Assembly: GCA_041393015.1 (NCBI GenBank)
Contig: JAWKKV010000010.1
Span: 1 to 64,000 of the forward strand
Length of the DNA stretch: 64,000 nt
Direction: 5' to 3'
Source of the DNA: JAGQYH01 sp041393015
GTDB taxonomy: Bacteria > Bacteroidota > Bacteroidia > Chitinophagales > JADIYW01
The notes beneath the pieces were generated by a model. It had not been told where the DNA came from. It did no database searches and worked only from the letters and a program-made list of their open reading frames with translations. Positions 1 through 8,758 of the stretch are shown one piece after another (the first letter of the stretch is position 1; each line of letters opens with the position of its first letter). The position numbers were made by a program, and so were the translations under genes.

Positions 1-1
1 C

Positions 2-3000
2 AGAACCAAACGCTTTACCATTAAAACACAAGAAGTTTTTGTGGGCGTTGGCAATTATGATTACTGGACAGGATTAAAACAACCGATTGAGTTTCCATTA
101 ATTGCGGTTAACAGCGATGAGAAAGCGGTAGCGCAAGAAGTTGAAGTAGAAGTCATACAATACGCATGGCATTCTGTTTTACGATACAATGGAGGACGAT
201 ATAGATATGAATCTCAACGCGAGCAAATCTCCGTTAAAAAAGAAACCATTACCATTCCGGCGAAAGGCACAAAATACTACTTCACGCCTACCACTTCGGG
301 TTCTTACGAGATTACCGTCACTTTACCGGGAGCAGATTCCTATAATGCCAGATCATTTTATGCGTATGGTTTCGACAATACCAATAACACTTCTTTTGAG
401 GTGAATAACGAAGGACATATTGATATTTCATTTGATAAAGAAAGTTACAAAGCGGGCGACAAAGCGCAAGCGATTTTAAAACTTCCTTTTGATGGAAAAG
501 TATTAATTACCACGGAACGAGATGAGATCATGAGTCATGTTTACATGGATTCTAAAGACAAAACCATCAAATATCCTATTAACGTGAGCGATAGAAATGT
601 GCCGAATACTTATATCACCGCTACTTTGATTAAGCCACATGTCAACAACAATTTGCCATTGACCGTAGCACATGGATTTACTTCTTTTACCGTTGAGCCG
701 ACCAAAGGAAAATTAAAATTGTCGGTGGATGCTACTGAAAAATCCAGATCTAAAACCAAACAAAAAATAACCATCAATAGTGAACCAAACGCCCATTTAA
801 CGGTAGCTGTGGTAGACGAAGGTATTTTGGCTTTAGGCAACCAAAAAACGCCAAATCCTTACGATTATTTCTATGCCAAGCGTGCGCTGGAAGTCTACTC
901 TGCCGATTTATATCCTTACTTATTTCCGGAAATTACGGCTAGTGGTGGAGATGCAGATATGTTGGCCGCAGAAATGGCGAACCGACAAAATCCATTGAAA
1001 AATAAGCGGGTAAAATTGGTTTCTTTTTGGAGCGACAAATTGGTGGCCGATAAAAATGGGAAAGTGACTTTTGAAGTAGACATTCCTCAGTTTTCAGGAA
1101 GTTTACGAGTGATGGCAGTCGGCTGTAAAGATCAAATGTTTGGCTCAATTGATGAAAATATTGTGGTCGCCGATCCAATTGTGTTGTCTTCCGGCATTCC
1201 TCGCTTTTTAAGTATGGGCGATGAATGGACGATGAAAGTAAATGTAAGCAACACCACCGACAAAAACGCCAATGGGAAATTGACGATTAAAACCGAAGGA
1301 CCTTTAGCCGTTCAAGAAAATGCAAGTACTGACATTAACCTTCCAGCCAATAGTGAGCAAGAAGTTAGTTTTGTGGTGAAAGCGGATTATAAAATTGATC
1401 AAGCTAAAATTGTAGCGCAAGTGGAAGCCTTCGGTGAAAAATTCATAGAAGAAACCGATATCACTATCCGTCCGGCCGCTTCTTTAGAAAAGCAATATTC
1501 CTCCGGCATGATTGACGCAGGCAGCACGAAAAATATCAGCTTCCCACAAAATTTCATGGCATCAACGGCAAAGCATAAAATATTTGTCAGCAGTTCACCA
1601 TTGGTACAGTTTACCGAAGACTTTGACAATTTAATTGCCTATCCATTTGGCTGTTTGGAACAAACCGTTTCTAAGGCTTTCCCGCAATTGTATTTTGAAG
1701 ATTTGGTCAATGCCGTTTATCAAGGACAAGATAAAACAGTAGACAAAAATGAAATCAAGCGAAATGTGCAACACGCCATTGACAAGATTAAAACCATGCA
1801 ATTATCCAATGGCGGATTAAGTTATTGGCCCAACAATGGCAACGAGAGTTGGTGGAGCTCTGCTTATGCAGCACACTTCCTATTAGAAGCCAAAGCCAAA
1901 GGATTTCAAGTAGACAATAGAATGCAAAGTAGATTGATGGATTATTTGCGCTATAGATTGAAGCAAAAAGAAAAGATTGTTTATTACTACAATGGCAATG
2001 AGAAGAAAACCATTGTGGCGAAAGAAATTGCTTACAGCTTATATGTTCTAGCCGCCGCTGGAGAGCCCGATCATTCCAGTATGAAGCATTATTTGAACAA
2101 CATGGAAGAATTGAGTTTGGATGCGAAATACTTATTGGCTTGCGCCTTTATTATGAGTGATGACATTGCTTCTTCAAGGAAACTTTTGCCGGGCGCTTTC
2201 CAAGGGGAACGCTCTGTGCCGGTGTCCGGTGGCAGTTTTTATTCTTACATCAGAGATTTGGCTATTTCTACCAATGCATTGATTGAAGCGCAGCCGGATC
2301 ATCCACAAATACCGGATATGGTGAAATTGTTGTCAAGCGAAATGGGCAATAAGAAATACTTAAACACGCAAGAATCTGCTTTTGGATTTTTGGCGTTAGG
2401 TAAATATGCCCGCTTACGCCCTATTGGCAAAGCTACAGCCACCTTAACTAAAAATGGAAGTCAAGTCGCTCAATTTACCGGAAAAGATGTTTGGTACGAT
2501 GTAAAGGAAAGCAACGCTCCTATTGATATAAAAGTGAGTGGAGAAGGCAGCATCTATTATTTTGTTGAAAGTCAGGGAATACCTGCCGATGGCAAAGTAA
2601 TGAACAGAGACAACCATTTGAAAGTGAGACGAAGTTATTACGATAGAAATAAAAAGTTGATCTCGAATGGACAGTTTGAGCAGAATGATTTGATTGTGGT
2701 GAAAATCACCTTACAATCGTTAACCGGAAGGTACATTGAAAACGTAGCGGTCACCGATATTCTACCGGCCGGATTTGAAATTGAAAATGCAAGAATTACC
2801 GAAATGCCGGATTTAGATTGGGTGAATACAGAAATGAACTACGACTATAGAGACATCAGAGACGATAGAATATTTTTCTTTACCACGGCTACTGGCACAG
2901 AACAATCCTTCTATTATTTAGCAATAGCGGTAACACCTGGCACTTATCAACTAGGTCCGGTGTCTGCCGATGCCATGTACAATGGTGAGTTTCATTCGTA

Positions 3001-3031
3001 TTATGGTAGTGGCAGTGTTGTGGTGAAGTAG
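2..3031 (+). CDS. alpha-2-macroglobulin family protein, 3' part
   Basis: The reading frame is open from the window edge, so the true start lies upstream; about 1010 residues are visible. Bacterial alpha-2-macroglobulins are large envelope proteins thought to trap foreign proteases through a reactive thioester. The thioester motif CLEQ is visible, encoded at 1652-1663, inside the context YPFGCLEQ. It is followed by a helical thioester-domain stretch (NGGLSYWPNNGNESWW) and a C-terminal beta-rich receptor-like domain ending near FHSYYGSGSVVVK. The upstream half contains macroglobulin-type beta domains, including a VVDEGIL segment typical of the family. Signal peptide or lipobox cannot be judged because the N-terminus is missing. 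Family assignment is firm; the in vivo target is unknown. Confidence 0.92.
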   Translation, partial: RTKRFTIKTQEVFVGVGNYDYWTGLKQPIEFPLIAVNSDEKAVAQEVEVEVIQYAWHSVLRYNGGRYRYESQREQISVKKETITIPAKGTKYYFTPTTSGSYEITVTLPGADSYNARSFYAYGFDNTNNTSFEVNNEGHIDISFDKESYKAGDKAQAILKLPFDGKVLITTERDEIMSHVYMDSKDKTIKYPINVSDRNVPNTYITATLIKPHVNNNLPLTVAHGFTSFTVEPTKGKLKLSVDATEKSRSKTKQKITINSEPNAHLTVAVVDEGILALGNQKTPNPYDYFYAKRALEVYSADLYPYLFPEITASGGDADMLAAEMANRQNPLKNKRVKLVSFWSDKLVADKNGKVTFEVDIPQFSGSLRVMAVGCKDQMFGSIDENIVVADPIVLSSGIPRFLSMGDEWTMKVNVSNTTDKNANGKLTIKTEGPLAVQENASTDINLPANSEQEVSFVVKADYKIDQAKIVAQVEAFGEKFIEETDITIRPAASLEKQYSSGMIDAGSTKNISFPQNFMASTAKHKIFVSSSPLVQFTEDFDNLIAYPFGCLEQTVSKAFPQLYFEDLVNAVYQGQDKTVDKNEIKRNVQHAIDKIKTMQLSNGGLSYWPNNGNESWWSSAYAAHFLLEAKAKGFQVDNRMQSRLMDYLRYRLKQKEKIVYYYNGNEKKTIVAKEIAYSLYVLAAAGEPDHSSMKHYLNNMEELSLDAKYLLACAFIMSDDIASSRKLLPGAFQGERSVPVSGGSFYSYIRDLAISTNALIEAQPDHPQIPDMVKLLSSEMGNKKYLNTQESAFGFLALGKYARLRPIGKATATLTKNGSQVAQFTGKDVWYDVKESNAPIDIKVSGEGSIYYFVESQGIPADGKVMNRDNHLKVRRSYYDRNKKLISNGQFEQNDLIVVKITLQSLTGRYIENVAVTDILPAGFEIENARITEMPDLDWVNTEMNYDYRDIRDDRIFFFTTATGTEQSFYYLAIAVTPGTYQLGPVSADAMYNGEFHSYYGSGSVVVK

Positions 3032-3210
3032 GTGGATGTGGGTATGTTCGGATTAACGGTTGTTCATAGGTGTTGATGAATTGCCCATTATATTAGACAA
3101 AACAAGTTTAAAATTAACTAGTTGATAAGTGGTAACTTTCAAGACATCTTGAATACATTGAATTGGTTATTTTAGCTGCAATTTTAGTATGTAAGAATTA
3201 TTAGTGAAAA

Positions 3211-4734
3211 ATGGGTAAAAAATTAAAAGTTTATGGTTTGTTTACTGGTGGTGGCGGTTTAGATATCGGCTTTAAGGAGGCAGGGTTTGAAATTATTGGA
3301 GCATCCGACATCTGGAAAGAAAGCGAAAATACTATGAATTTAAACTATCCAGATATTCCTTTTATATGTAAAGACATAACTACGCTTACTTCAAAAGATA
3401 TTTTAGAAAGCACTAATGGAGTTAAGCCTGATGTTATAATTGGAGGACCTCCTTGTCAAGGATTTTCTGTTATGGGTGATAAAAATTCTGCTGACCCAAG
3501 GAATGTTTTATTTGAATCCTATGTCCGTTTAGTTGATGATTTAGAGCCTAAATGTTTTGTATTTGAAAACGTAAAGGGAATCAAATCTATGTTTAAAGGC
3601 AGATATTTAAACATGGTGGCTAATAGTTTTGCTAAAATAGGTTATGATATATATTTAAAAGTTCTAAACTCTAAAGACTATGGAGTACCCCAAAAGAGAG
3701 AGAGAGTTATTATTGTAGGAACTAAAATTAATAAGTTGTTTAAGTACCCATCTCACAGTAACGACTCAATAGGCATATTAAAAGCTAAAAAGAATGTACA
3801 AGAAGCGATTGGTGACCTAGTGAAAAAAGATGATAGGTTTCCTAATCATTTAGCTCTTACGCATGGAGAAATAGTGCTTAAAAGATACAAACTAATACCT
3901 GAAGGAGGCAAACTACCACCTCCTAATGAGTTACCTAAAGAAATTAGGCGTAAAAATTTTGGGAACACTTATGTCCGACTACATAGAAAAGAACTAGCAC
4001 CTACAATGGTACCTGGTAATAATGCATTCCCAGTACATCCAACTTTAGACAGAAGTTTAACACCAAGGGAAGCTGCTAGAATCCAGACATTTCCCGACAC
4101 ACATATTTTTACAGGAGCAAGAAAAGAGCAATGTATTTTAGTTGGAAATGCGGTACCTCCTTTAATGGGAGCACATATAGCACGAGAATTACAAAAACAC
4201 ATTTTAGACAAAGATTATAAAGGTTCAGAAGAAAATTTACTATTAAAGCGAAATAATTTGATTAAAAAAAACAGAATAGACAAATCTGAAAAAAAATTAA
4301 ATTTTATAGATTTATTTTCAGGAGCAGGCGGGATTGGGATAGGTTTTGAACAAGCAGGCTATGATCACATTTTTAGTGCAGATTTTGACCCTGGAGTGGC
4401 AAAGACTTTTAAACACAACAATAATATCCCTTTTATAGAAGGAAATTTATCTGATGAGAAAATCTTTGAGGATGCTAAAGAGATTGTCGGAGATAAAGAG
4501 ATTGATGTAATTGTTGGAGGGCCTCCTTGTCAAGGATTTTCAATGTTTGGTAGAAGAAGGTTTGTAAAATCACAATCCCACAATCCACATGATGACATTA
4601 GAAATGATTTAATTTTTACTTTCCTGAATTATGTAGAAGAGTTCAGTCCAAAATGGTTTATGATGGAAAATGTTGCAGGTTTAGTAAACTTAGCAGACGG
4701 CCATTTTTTAGAGAAGTTTATTGAGACGAGTTGA
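3211..4734 (+). CDS. tandem DNA (cytosine-5) methyltransferase: complete M1 plus N-terminal half of M2
   Basis: The 507-residue product holds one complete m5C methyltransferase and the front half of a second. Domain 1 (about 1-340) has motif I GLFTGGGGLDIG, motif IV GGPPCQGFS with the catalytic Cys, motif VI FENV, motif VIII QKRERV, and motifs IX/X ending LVGNAVPP. Domain 2 begins near residue 365 with DLFSGAGGIGIG, then GGPPCQGFS and MMENV, and stops at 4734 before motif VIII. The rest of M2 continues in the +1 frame from 4721. Tandem or paired m5C enzymes usually protect the two strands of an asymmetric site, as M1/M2 of LlaJI do. It is the first gene of the restriction island. The ATG at 3211 is the natural start. 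The recognition site cannot be read from the sequence. Confidence 0.93.
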   Translation: MGKKLKVYGLFTGGGGLDIGFKEAGFEIIGASDIWKESENTMNLNYPDIPFICKDITTLTSKDILESTNGVKPDVIIGGPPCQGFSVMGDKNSADPRNVLFESYVRLVDDLEPKCFVFENVKGIKSMFKGRYLNMVANSFAKIGYDIYLKVLNSKDYGVPQKRERVIIVGTKINKLFKYPSHSNDSIGILKAKKNVQEAIGDLVKKDDRFPNHLALTHGEIVLKRYKLIPEGGKLPPPNELPKEIRRKNFGNTYVRLHRKELAPTMVPGNNAFPVHPTLDRSLTPREAARIQTFPDTHIFTGARKEQCILVGNAVPPLMGAHIARELQKHILDKDYKGSEENLLLKRNNLIKKNRIDKSEKKLNFIDLFSGAGGIGIGFEQAGYDHIFSADFDPGVAKTFKHNNNIPFIEGNLSDEKIFEDAKEIVGDKEIDVIVGGPPCQGFSMFGRRRFVKSQSHNPHDDIRNDLIFTFLNYVEEFSPKWFMMENVAGLVNLADGHFLEKFIETS

Positions 4735-5404
4735 AGAACTTGGCTATAACAATTATGATTACAAGATTATAAATACCGCAGATTATGGCGTCCCACAAAA
4801 AAGAAAAAGATTTATTTTTCTAGCTAACAGAACCGGTAACATTATACCATGGCCTAAACCAAAGTTTTATGCAAATCAGGATTGGGAAAAACCATATAGA
4901 AACATTAATCAAGTAATCACAGGTTTAGAGACGGATAAATCTCAATTAAAATATAAAAACCATATTCCTATGAAACATTCGCCAGAAGTTATAGAGCGTT
5001 TTTCTTATTTAAAGGAAGGATGCAAGATAAATCCTGATGATTTACCAGAACATTTAAAGTATAGTAGAACAGGTAAACTCATAAAAAGCTTTAGTAAAGT
5101 TTTATTTAGATTAGACAGAAACCAACCAAGTCACACACTTGTTCCAGGACATAGTGCCTTTCCTATTCATCCATGGCTAAACAGACAATTAACTGTGAGA
5201 GAAGCCGCAAGAATACAAACTTTCCCAGATTCAATAGAATTCTTAGGTAATCATGGACAACAATGTAAACAGGTTGGCAATGCATTTCCACCTATGGCTG
5301 CAGAAGTATTTGCTAATGCAATTAGAAAGGCGATTGTTAACAATTGGAAGGAAGAAAATTTAAGTGGTTTAGTTCATTATTCGCTAATTGAAAAACGAGT
5401 ATAA
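4721..5404 (+). CDS. C-terminal half of second m5C methyltransferase (frameshifted or split)
   Basis: This frame carries the missing half of the second methyltransferase: motif VIII QKRKRF, the target-recognition region, motif IX REAARIQTFP and motif X QVGNAFPP. It overlaps the upstream frame by 14 bases. Skipping one base near 4725 would give a continuous protein reading FLEKFIRRVEELGYNNYD, which aligns naturally with the family, so a one-base insertion or assembly error is the simplest reading. A separate subunit starting at the TTG at 4721 is possible, because the two-chain enzyme M.AquI shows that m5C methyltransferases can work split with overlapping genes. An AGAGAAG stretch lies just upstream of the TTG. 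I cannot tell these options apart by eye. Confidence 0.85.
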   Translation: MRRVEELGYNNYDYKIINTADYGVPQKRKRFIFLANRTGNIIPWPKPKFYANQDWEKPYRNINQVITGLETDKSQLKYKNHIPMKHSPEVIERFSYLKEGCKINPDDLPEHLKYSRTGKLIKSFSKVLFRLDRNQPSHTLVPGHSAFPIHPWLNRQLTVREAARIQTFPDSIEFLGNHGQQCKQVGNAFPPMAAEVFANAIRKAIVNNWKEENLSGLVHYSLIEKRV

Positions 5405-5418
5405 GAATAAGAAGTTAA

Positions 5419-7686
5419 ATGAAAAATAGTTTTGAAAATTATTTAAAGCAATCCGGCAAGAGTGAAAAAACTATTCAAAACTATTTAGGTGCATTCACTT
5501 TTATTAATCTGATAGCTGAAGAAATTGGATTACCTAATATAGAACAGTGGCGCCTTTCTAACGCAGAAATTTTTATTGATAAAATTAAAAAAAACACAAC
5601 CTTTATAACTCAGAATAACAAAGGGAATAATATGTATTCCGCTTCTTTAAACAATTATTTGAAATTTATGAAAGATGAATATATAATGCCACAATTACCT
5701 TTTGAGTCATTTGGTTGGAGATGGGCTACGACAGGAATAGCGTCTCATTTAAACACTCCAAAATCATTAAAAATAGTTTTAGATGCTATTTTAATTAATG
5801 GCAATGGTAATGATAATTACACTTTTGAGTTCAAAAACCTTATCAAGAAATTATCTGTAAACAAATATGGTTTATCAGAACAAGAAAGTGATAAGCTTAG
5901 TAAATTAAGCAACCCAAAGTTAGAAAAAAACATAATTGAGAATTCAGCAAACTATTGGTATCATCTAGAATTATTAGAAACTACAGGCAGATTTGCAAAA
6001 GTTAGTAATTTAGGAGAACAATTTTTAAATGGTTCTCTCTCCAATGATGAGTTTATATTTGACAGAATCGACAATTATACTCTACCTAACACTGCATATA
6101 AAGAAGAAGAAATTAAGAAATGGAATGATTTTAATATAAAAATCTATCCACTTAAGTTAATTCAAAGTATTTTTCTAGAGCTTCACGAGTACTATCCTAA
6201 AACCGAACACCATATTCATGAAAATGACCTGGCTAGAATTGTAATTCCTTGCTCTTACGACCTTGAAAAGTTTAATGTAAAATATATTACCGAACACATA
6301 GTAGAATTCAGAAAAAAGCCAGCCAATTATTCTTCTTGGCCAAATCCTCAATCAATATATACAGATGATAAGGGTTTTAGAATGGCAAATGAATTTCTTT
6401 ATTTTCTTGAGGCATTTGAATTTCTTTCTTCAAATAAAGATAAAATAAGAGGTGACGATAAAAGGTATTACGCAACAGATAAATTTATAAAAACTTTAAC
6501 TGAAGATGGTAATAAAATTGCATCAGTTCCTCTATCTCCACCATATTTTAAACTCACCAACTTTCAAGATGACTGTAAAAATGCAGGTTTAGTTTACTCA
6601 GATAAATTAATTACTCGCTTTGCTAGTTCTCTAGCAACAAAACCCTTCGTTATATTAACTGGTTTATCAGGTTCAGGAAAAACTAAATTGGCTCAAGCTT
6701 TTGTGCAATGGATTTGTCAAGAAGGAAGTCAATATCGCATAATTCCTGTTGGCGCTGATTGGACCAACCGCGAACCTTTATTGGGCTATCCAAATGCGTT
6801 AAAACCGGAAGAGTATGTAAAGCCAGATAATGGTGTTATTGATTTAGTTTTACAAGCGAATTCAAATCCAGACTTACCTCATTTCTTAATATTAGACGAA
6901 ATGAATTTGAGTCACGTAGAACGTTATTTTGCTGATTTCCTAAGTGTAATGGAATCAAATGAGGCTATTCCTTTATATGCAGAAGGAACCGTCGATAATG
7001 GCGTTCCTTCAAAACTAAATCTTCCTGATAACTTATTTATTATAGGTACTGTAAATATTGATGAAACCACCAATATGTTTAGTCCTAAAGTTTTAGATAG
7101 AGCCAATACCATTGAGTTTCGAATAAATGATAATGAAATGAAGGCCTTTTTGGCTTCCACAAATATGCTAGACATGTCACTTTTAGTTGGCAAGGGAGCT
7201 AACATGGCTAAAAACTTCGTTGAACTTTCAAGAAATAAATTGTTTACCAATAAAGATAAAAAAGAAATAAACACAACACTTCTCAACTTTTTTGGTGAAT
7301 TACAAAAAAGTGGTGCTGAATTTGGCTATAGAAGTGCCTCTGAAATTCATAGACTTATTAATCAGCTTGATACGCTCAATAGTGATTTAACCACCTCAGA
7401 AAAGTTAGATATTGCTATCATGCAAAAGTTACTGCCAAAACTTCATGGATCGAGAAGGAAACTCTCTCCTATTCTCATAACCTTGGGAAGCTTTTGTGTC
7501 GAAAAAGCAAAATATCAAAATATAGAAAAAGATATTTTCGCCAATGAGAATTTTGAATTATACAAAAAAGAGGGAGGTGAATTAGTGCCAGCGGATGGAG
7601 TTTTATATCCACTATCTCTTGAGAAAATTACAAGAATGTACAAAGGAGCAATTGATAATGGTTTTGCAAGTTATGCTGAAGCATAA
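5419..7686 (+). CDS. McrB-like AAA+ NTPase, restriction subunit R1
   Basis: This 755-residue protein has an N-terminal region (about 1-400) that I do not recognise in detail, presumably for DNA binding, then a McrB-type AAA+ motor. Walker A is GLSGSGKTK (residues 415-423), Walker B LILDEMN (Asp493-Glu494), and the sensor GTVNIDETT near 543-551 sits where McrB has its MNTADR guanine-specificity motif. LDRANTIEF follows, with a possible arginine finger. In McrBC and LlaJI such a GTPase drives translocation and activates a partner nuclease. It starts 14 bases after the methyltransferase stop and ends 2 bases before the next gene, so it is operonic. Whether it uses GTP or ATP is not decidable here. 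Confidence 0.88.
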   Translation: MKNSFENYLKQSGKSEKTIQNYLGAFTFINLIAEEIGLPNIEQWRLSNAEIFIDKIKKNTTFITQNNKGNNMYSASLNNYLKFMKDEYIMPQLPFESFGWRWATTGIASHLNTPKSLKIVLDAILINGNGNDNYTFEFKNLIKKLSVNKYGLSEQESDKLSKLSNPKLEKNIIENSANYWYHLELLETTGRFAKVSNLGEQFLNGSLSNDEFIFDRIDNYTLPNTAYKEEEIKKWNDFNIKIYPLKLIQSIFLELHEYYPKTEHHIHENDLARIVIPCSYDLEKFNVKYITEHIVEFRKKPANYSSWPNPQSIYTDDKGFRMANEFLYFLEAFEFLSSNKDKIRGDDKRYYATDKFIKTLTEDGNKIASVPLSPPYFKLTNFQDDCKNAGLVYSDKLITRFASSLATKPFVILTGLSGSGKTKLAQAFVQWICQEGSQYRIIPVGADWTNREPLLGYPNALKPEEYVKPDNGVIDLVLQANSNPDLPHFLILDEMNLSHVERYFADFLSVMESNEAIPLYAEGTVDNGVPSKLNLPDNLFIIGTVNIDETTNMFSPKVLDRANTIEFRINDNEMKAFLASTNMLDMSLLVGKGANMAKNFVELSRNKLFTNKDKKEINTTLLNFFGELQKSGAEFGYRSASEIHRLINQLDTLNSDLTTSEKLDIAIMQKLLPKLHGSRRKLSPILITLGSFCVEKAKYQNIEKDIFANENFELYKKEGGELVPADGVLYPLSLEKITRMYKGAIDNGFASYAEA

Positions 7687-7688
7687 AA

Positions 7689-8747
7689 ATGAAAAAGACA
7701 CCAACAAATAAAAAATTTTTCTCCCAAGTTGTTGATTTACTCCAATCAGCAAGAAGTAAAGTAGTTCGTGCTGTGAACCAAACTATGGTAACAACTTACT
7801 TTGAGATAGGTAAAATGATTGTTGAAGAAGAACAAGGTGGAAAAGAAAGGGCAGATTATGGAAAACAAGTATTAAATGAACTCTCAGAAGTCTTGAGTAA
7901 AGAATTTGGCAAAGGTTTTTCCGCGACCAATTTAAAGCAAATGAGACAGTTCTATCTTGTATATTCAATTGGTCAGACACTGTCTGACGATTCTATAAGA
8001 ATATCGAAAAAACCGTCTGCCGATTCTGAAAACATAAAATCGCAAACATTGTCTGCGGAATTCAAATTGAGTTGGTCGCATTACCTAAAACTAATGCGGA
8101 TAGAAGATAAAAATGAACGAAAATTCTACGAGATTGAAGCATTTAAAGCTAATTGGAGTGTAAGAGAATTACAACGCCAATGTGATACCGATTTATACTC
8201 CAGGCTAGTAATGAGCCGAGATAAAGAAAAGATAAAAGAACTATCTGAAAAAGGACTTGTTCTTGAAAAACCCAAAGATGCCATAAAAGATCCATACATT
8301 CTTGAATTTATTGGTCTTCCAGAGTACACAACCTACTCAGAAAGTGATTTAGAGCAGCAATTAATCGATAAACTAGAGCATTTTCTATTGGAACTAGGTA
8401 ATGGATTTACATTTGTTGCCAGACAAAAAAGAATATCCTTTGAAGACAAGCATTTTAGGATAGATTTAGTTTTTTACAACAGAATTTTAAGATGCTTTGT
8501 ATTGATTGATCTAAAAATTGGAGAAATTAAGCATCAAGATTTGGGGCAAATGCAAATGTATGTCAACTACTATGACCGTGAAATACGATTAGAAGATGAA
8601 AACAAAACCGTTGGAATTGTTTTATGCAAAGATAAAAATGAAGCAGTAGTAGAATATACGTTACCTGAAAATAATGAACAGATTTTTGCGAGTAAATACA
8701 AATTAGTTTTGCCAAGTAAAACTGATTTTAAAGCAATTATAAAATAA
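7689..8747 (+). CDS. YhcG/DUF1016 family PD-(D/E)XK nuclease
   Basis: The 352-residue protein matches the YhcG (DUF1016) family: an N-terminal helical DUF1016 domain (about 10-160, with YFEIGKMIVEEEQGG and FSATNLKQMRQFY) and a C-terminal PD-(D/E)XK nuclease fold. The probable catalytic residues are Asp259 in FRIDLVFYN and Asp274/Lys276 in VLIDLKIG. The family is often found next to restriction systems, but its role there is poorly understood. It begins 2 bases after the McrB-like gene, so it is almost certainly co-expressed with the island. The two-subunit LlaJI system has no such gene; BsuMI does have three restriction genes. It may be a third restriction component, a regulator or a separate defence gene. 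Confidence 0.9.
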   Translation: MKKTPTNKKFFSQVVDLLQSARSKVVRAVNQTMVTTYFEIGKMIVEEEQGGKERADYGKQVLNELSEVLSKEFGKGFSATNLKQMRQFYLVYSIGQTLSDDSIRISKKPSADSENIKSQTLSAEFKLSWSHYLKLMRIEDKNERKFYEIEAFKANWSVRELQRQCDTDLYSRLVMSRDKEKIKELSEKGLVLEKPKDAIKDPYILEFIGLPEYTTYSESDLEQQLIDKLEHFLLELGNGFTFVARQKRISFEDKHFRIDLVFYNRILRCFVLIDLKIGEIKHQDLGQMQMYVNYYDREIRLEDENKTVGIVLCKDKNEAVVEYTLPENNEQIFASKYKLVLPSKTDFKAIIK

Positions 8748-8758
8748 TACTATTTCTG

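Noticed and set aside
4705..4735. Programmed ribosomal frameshift joining the two halves of M2
   Set aside because: No slippery heptamer, strong downstream structure or rare-codon stop arrangement was visible, so mutation, assembly error or a split enzyme are better explanations.
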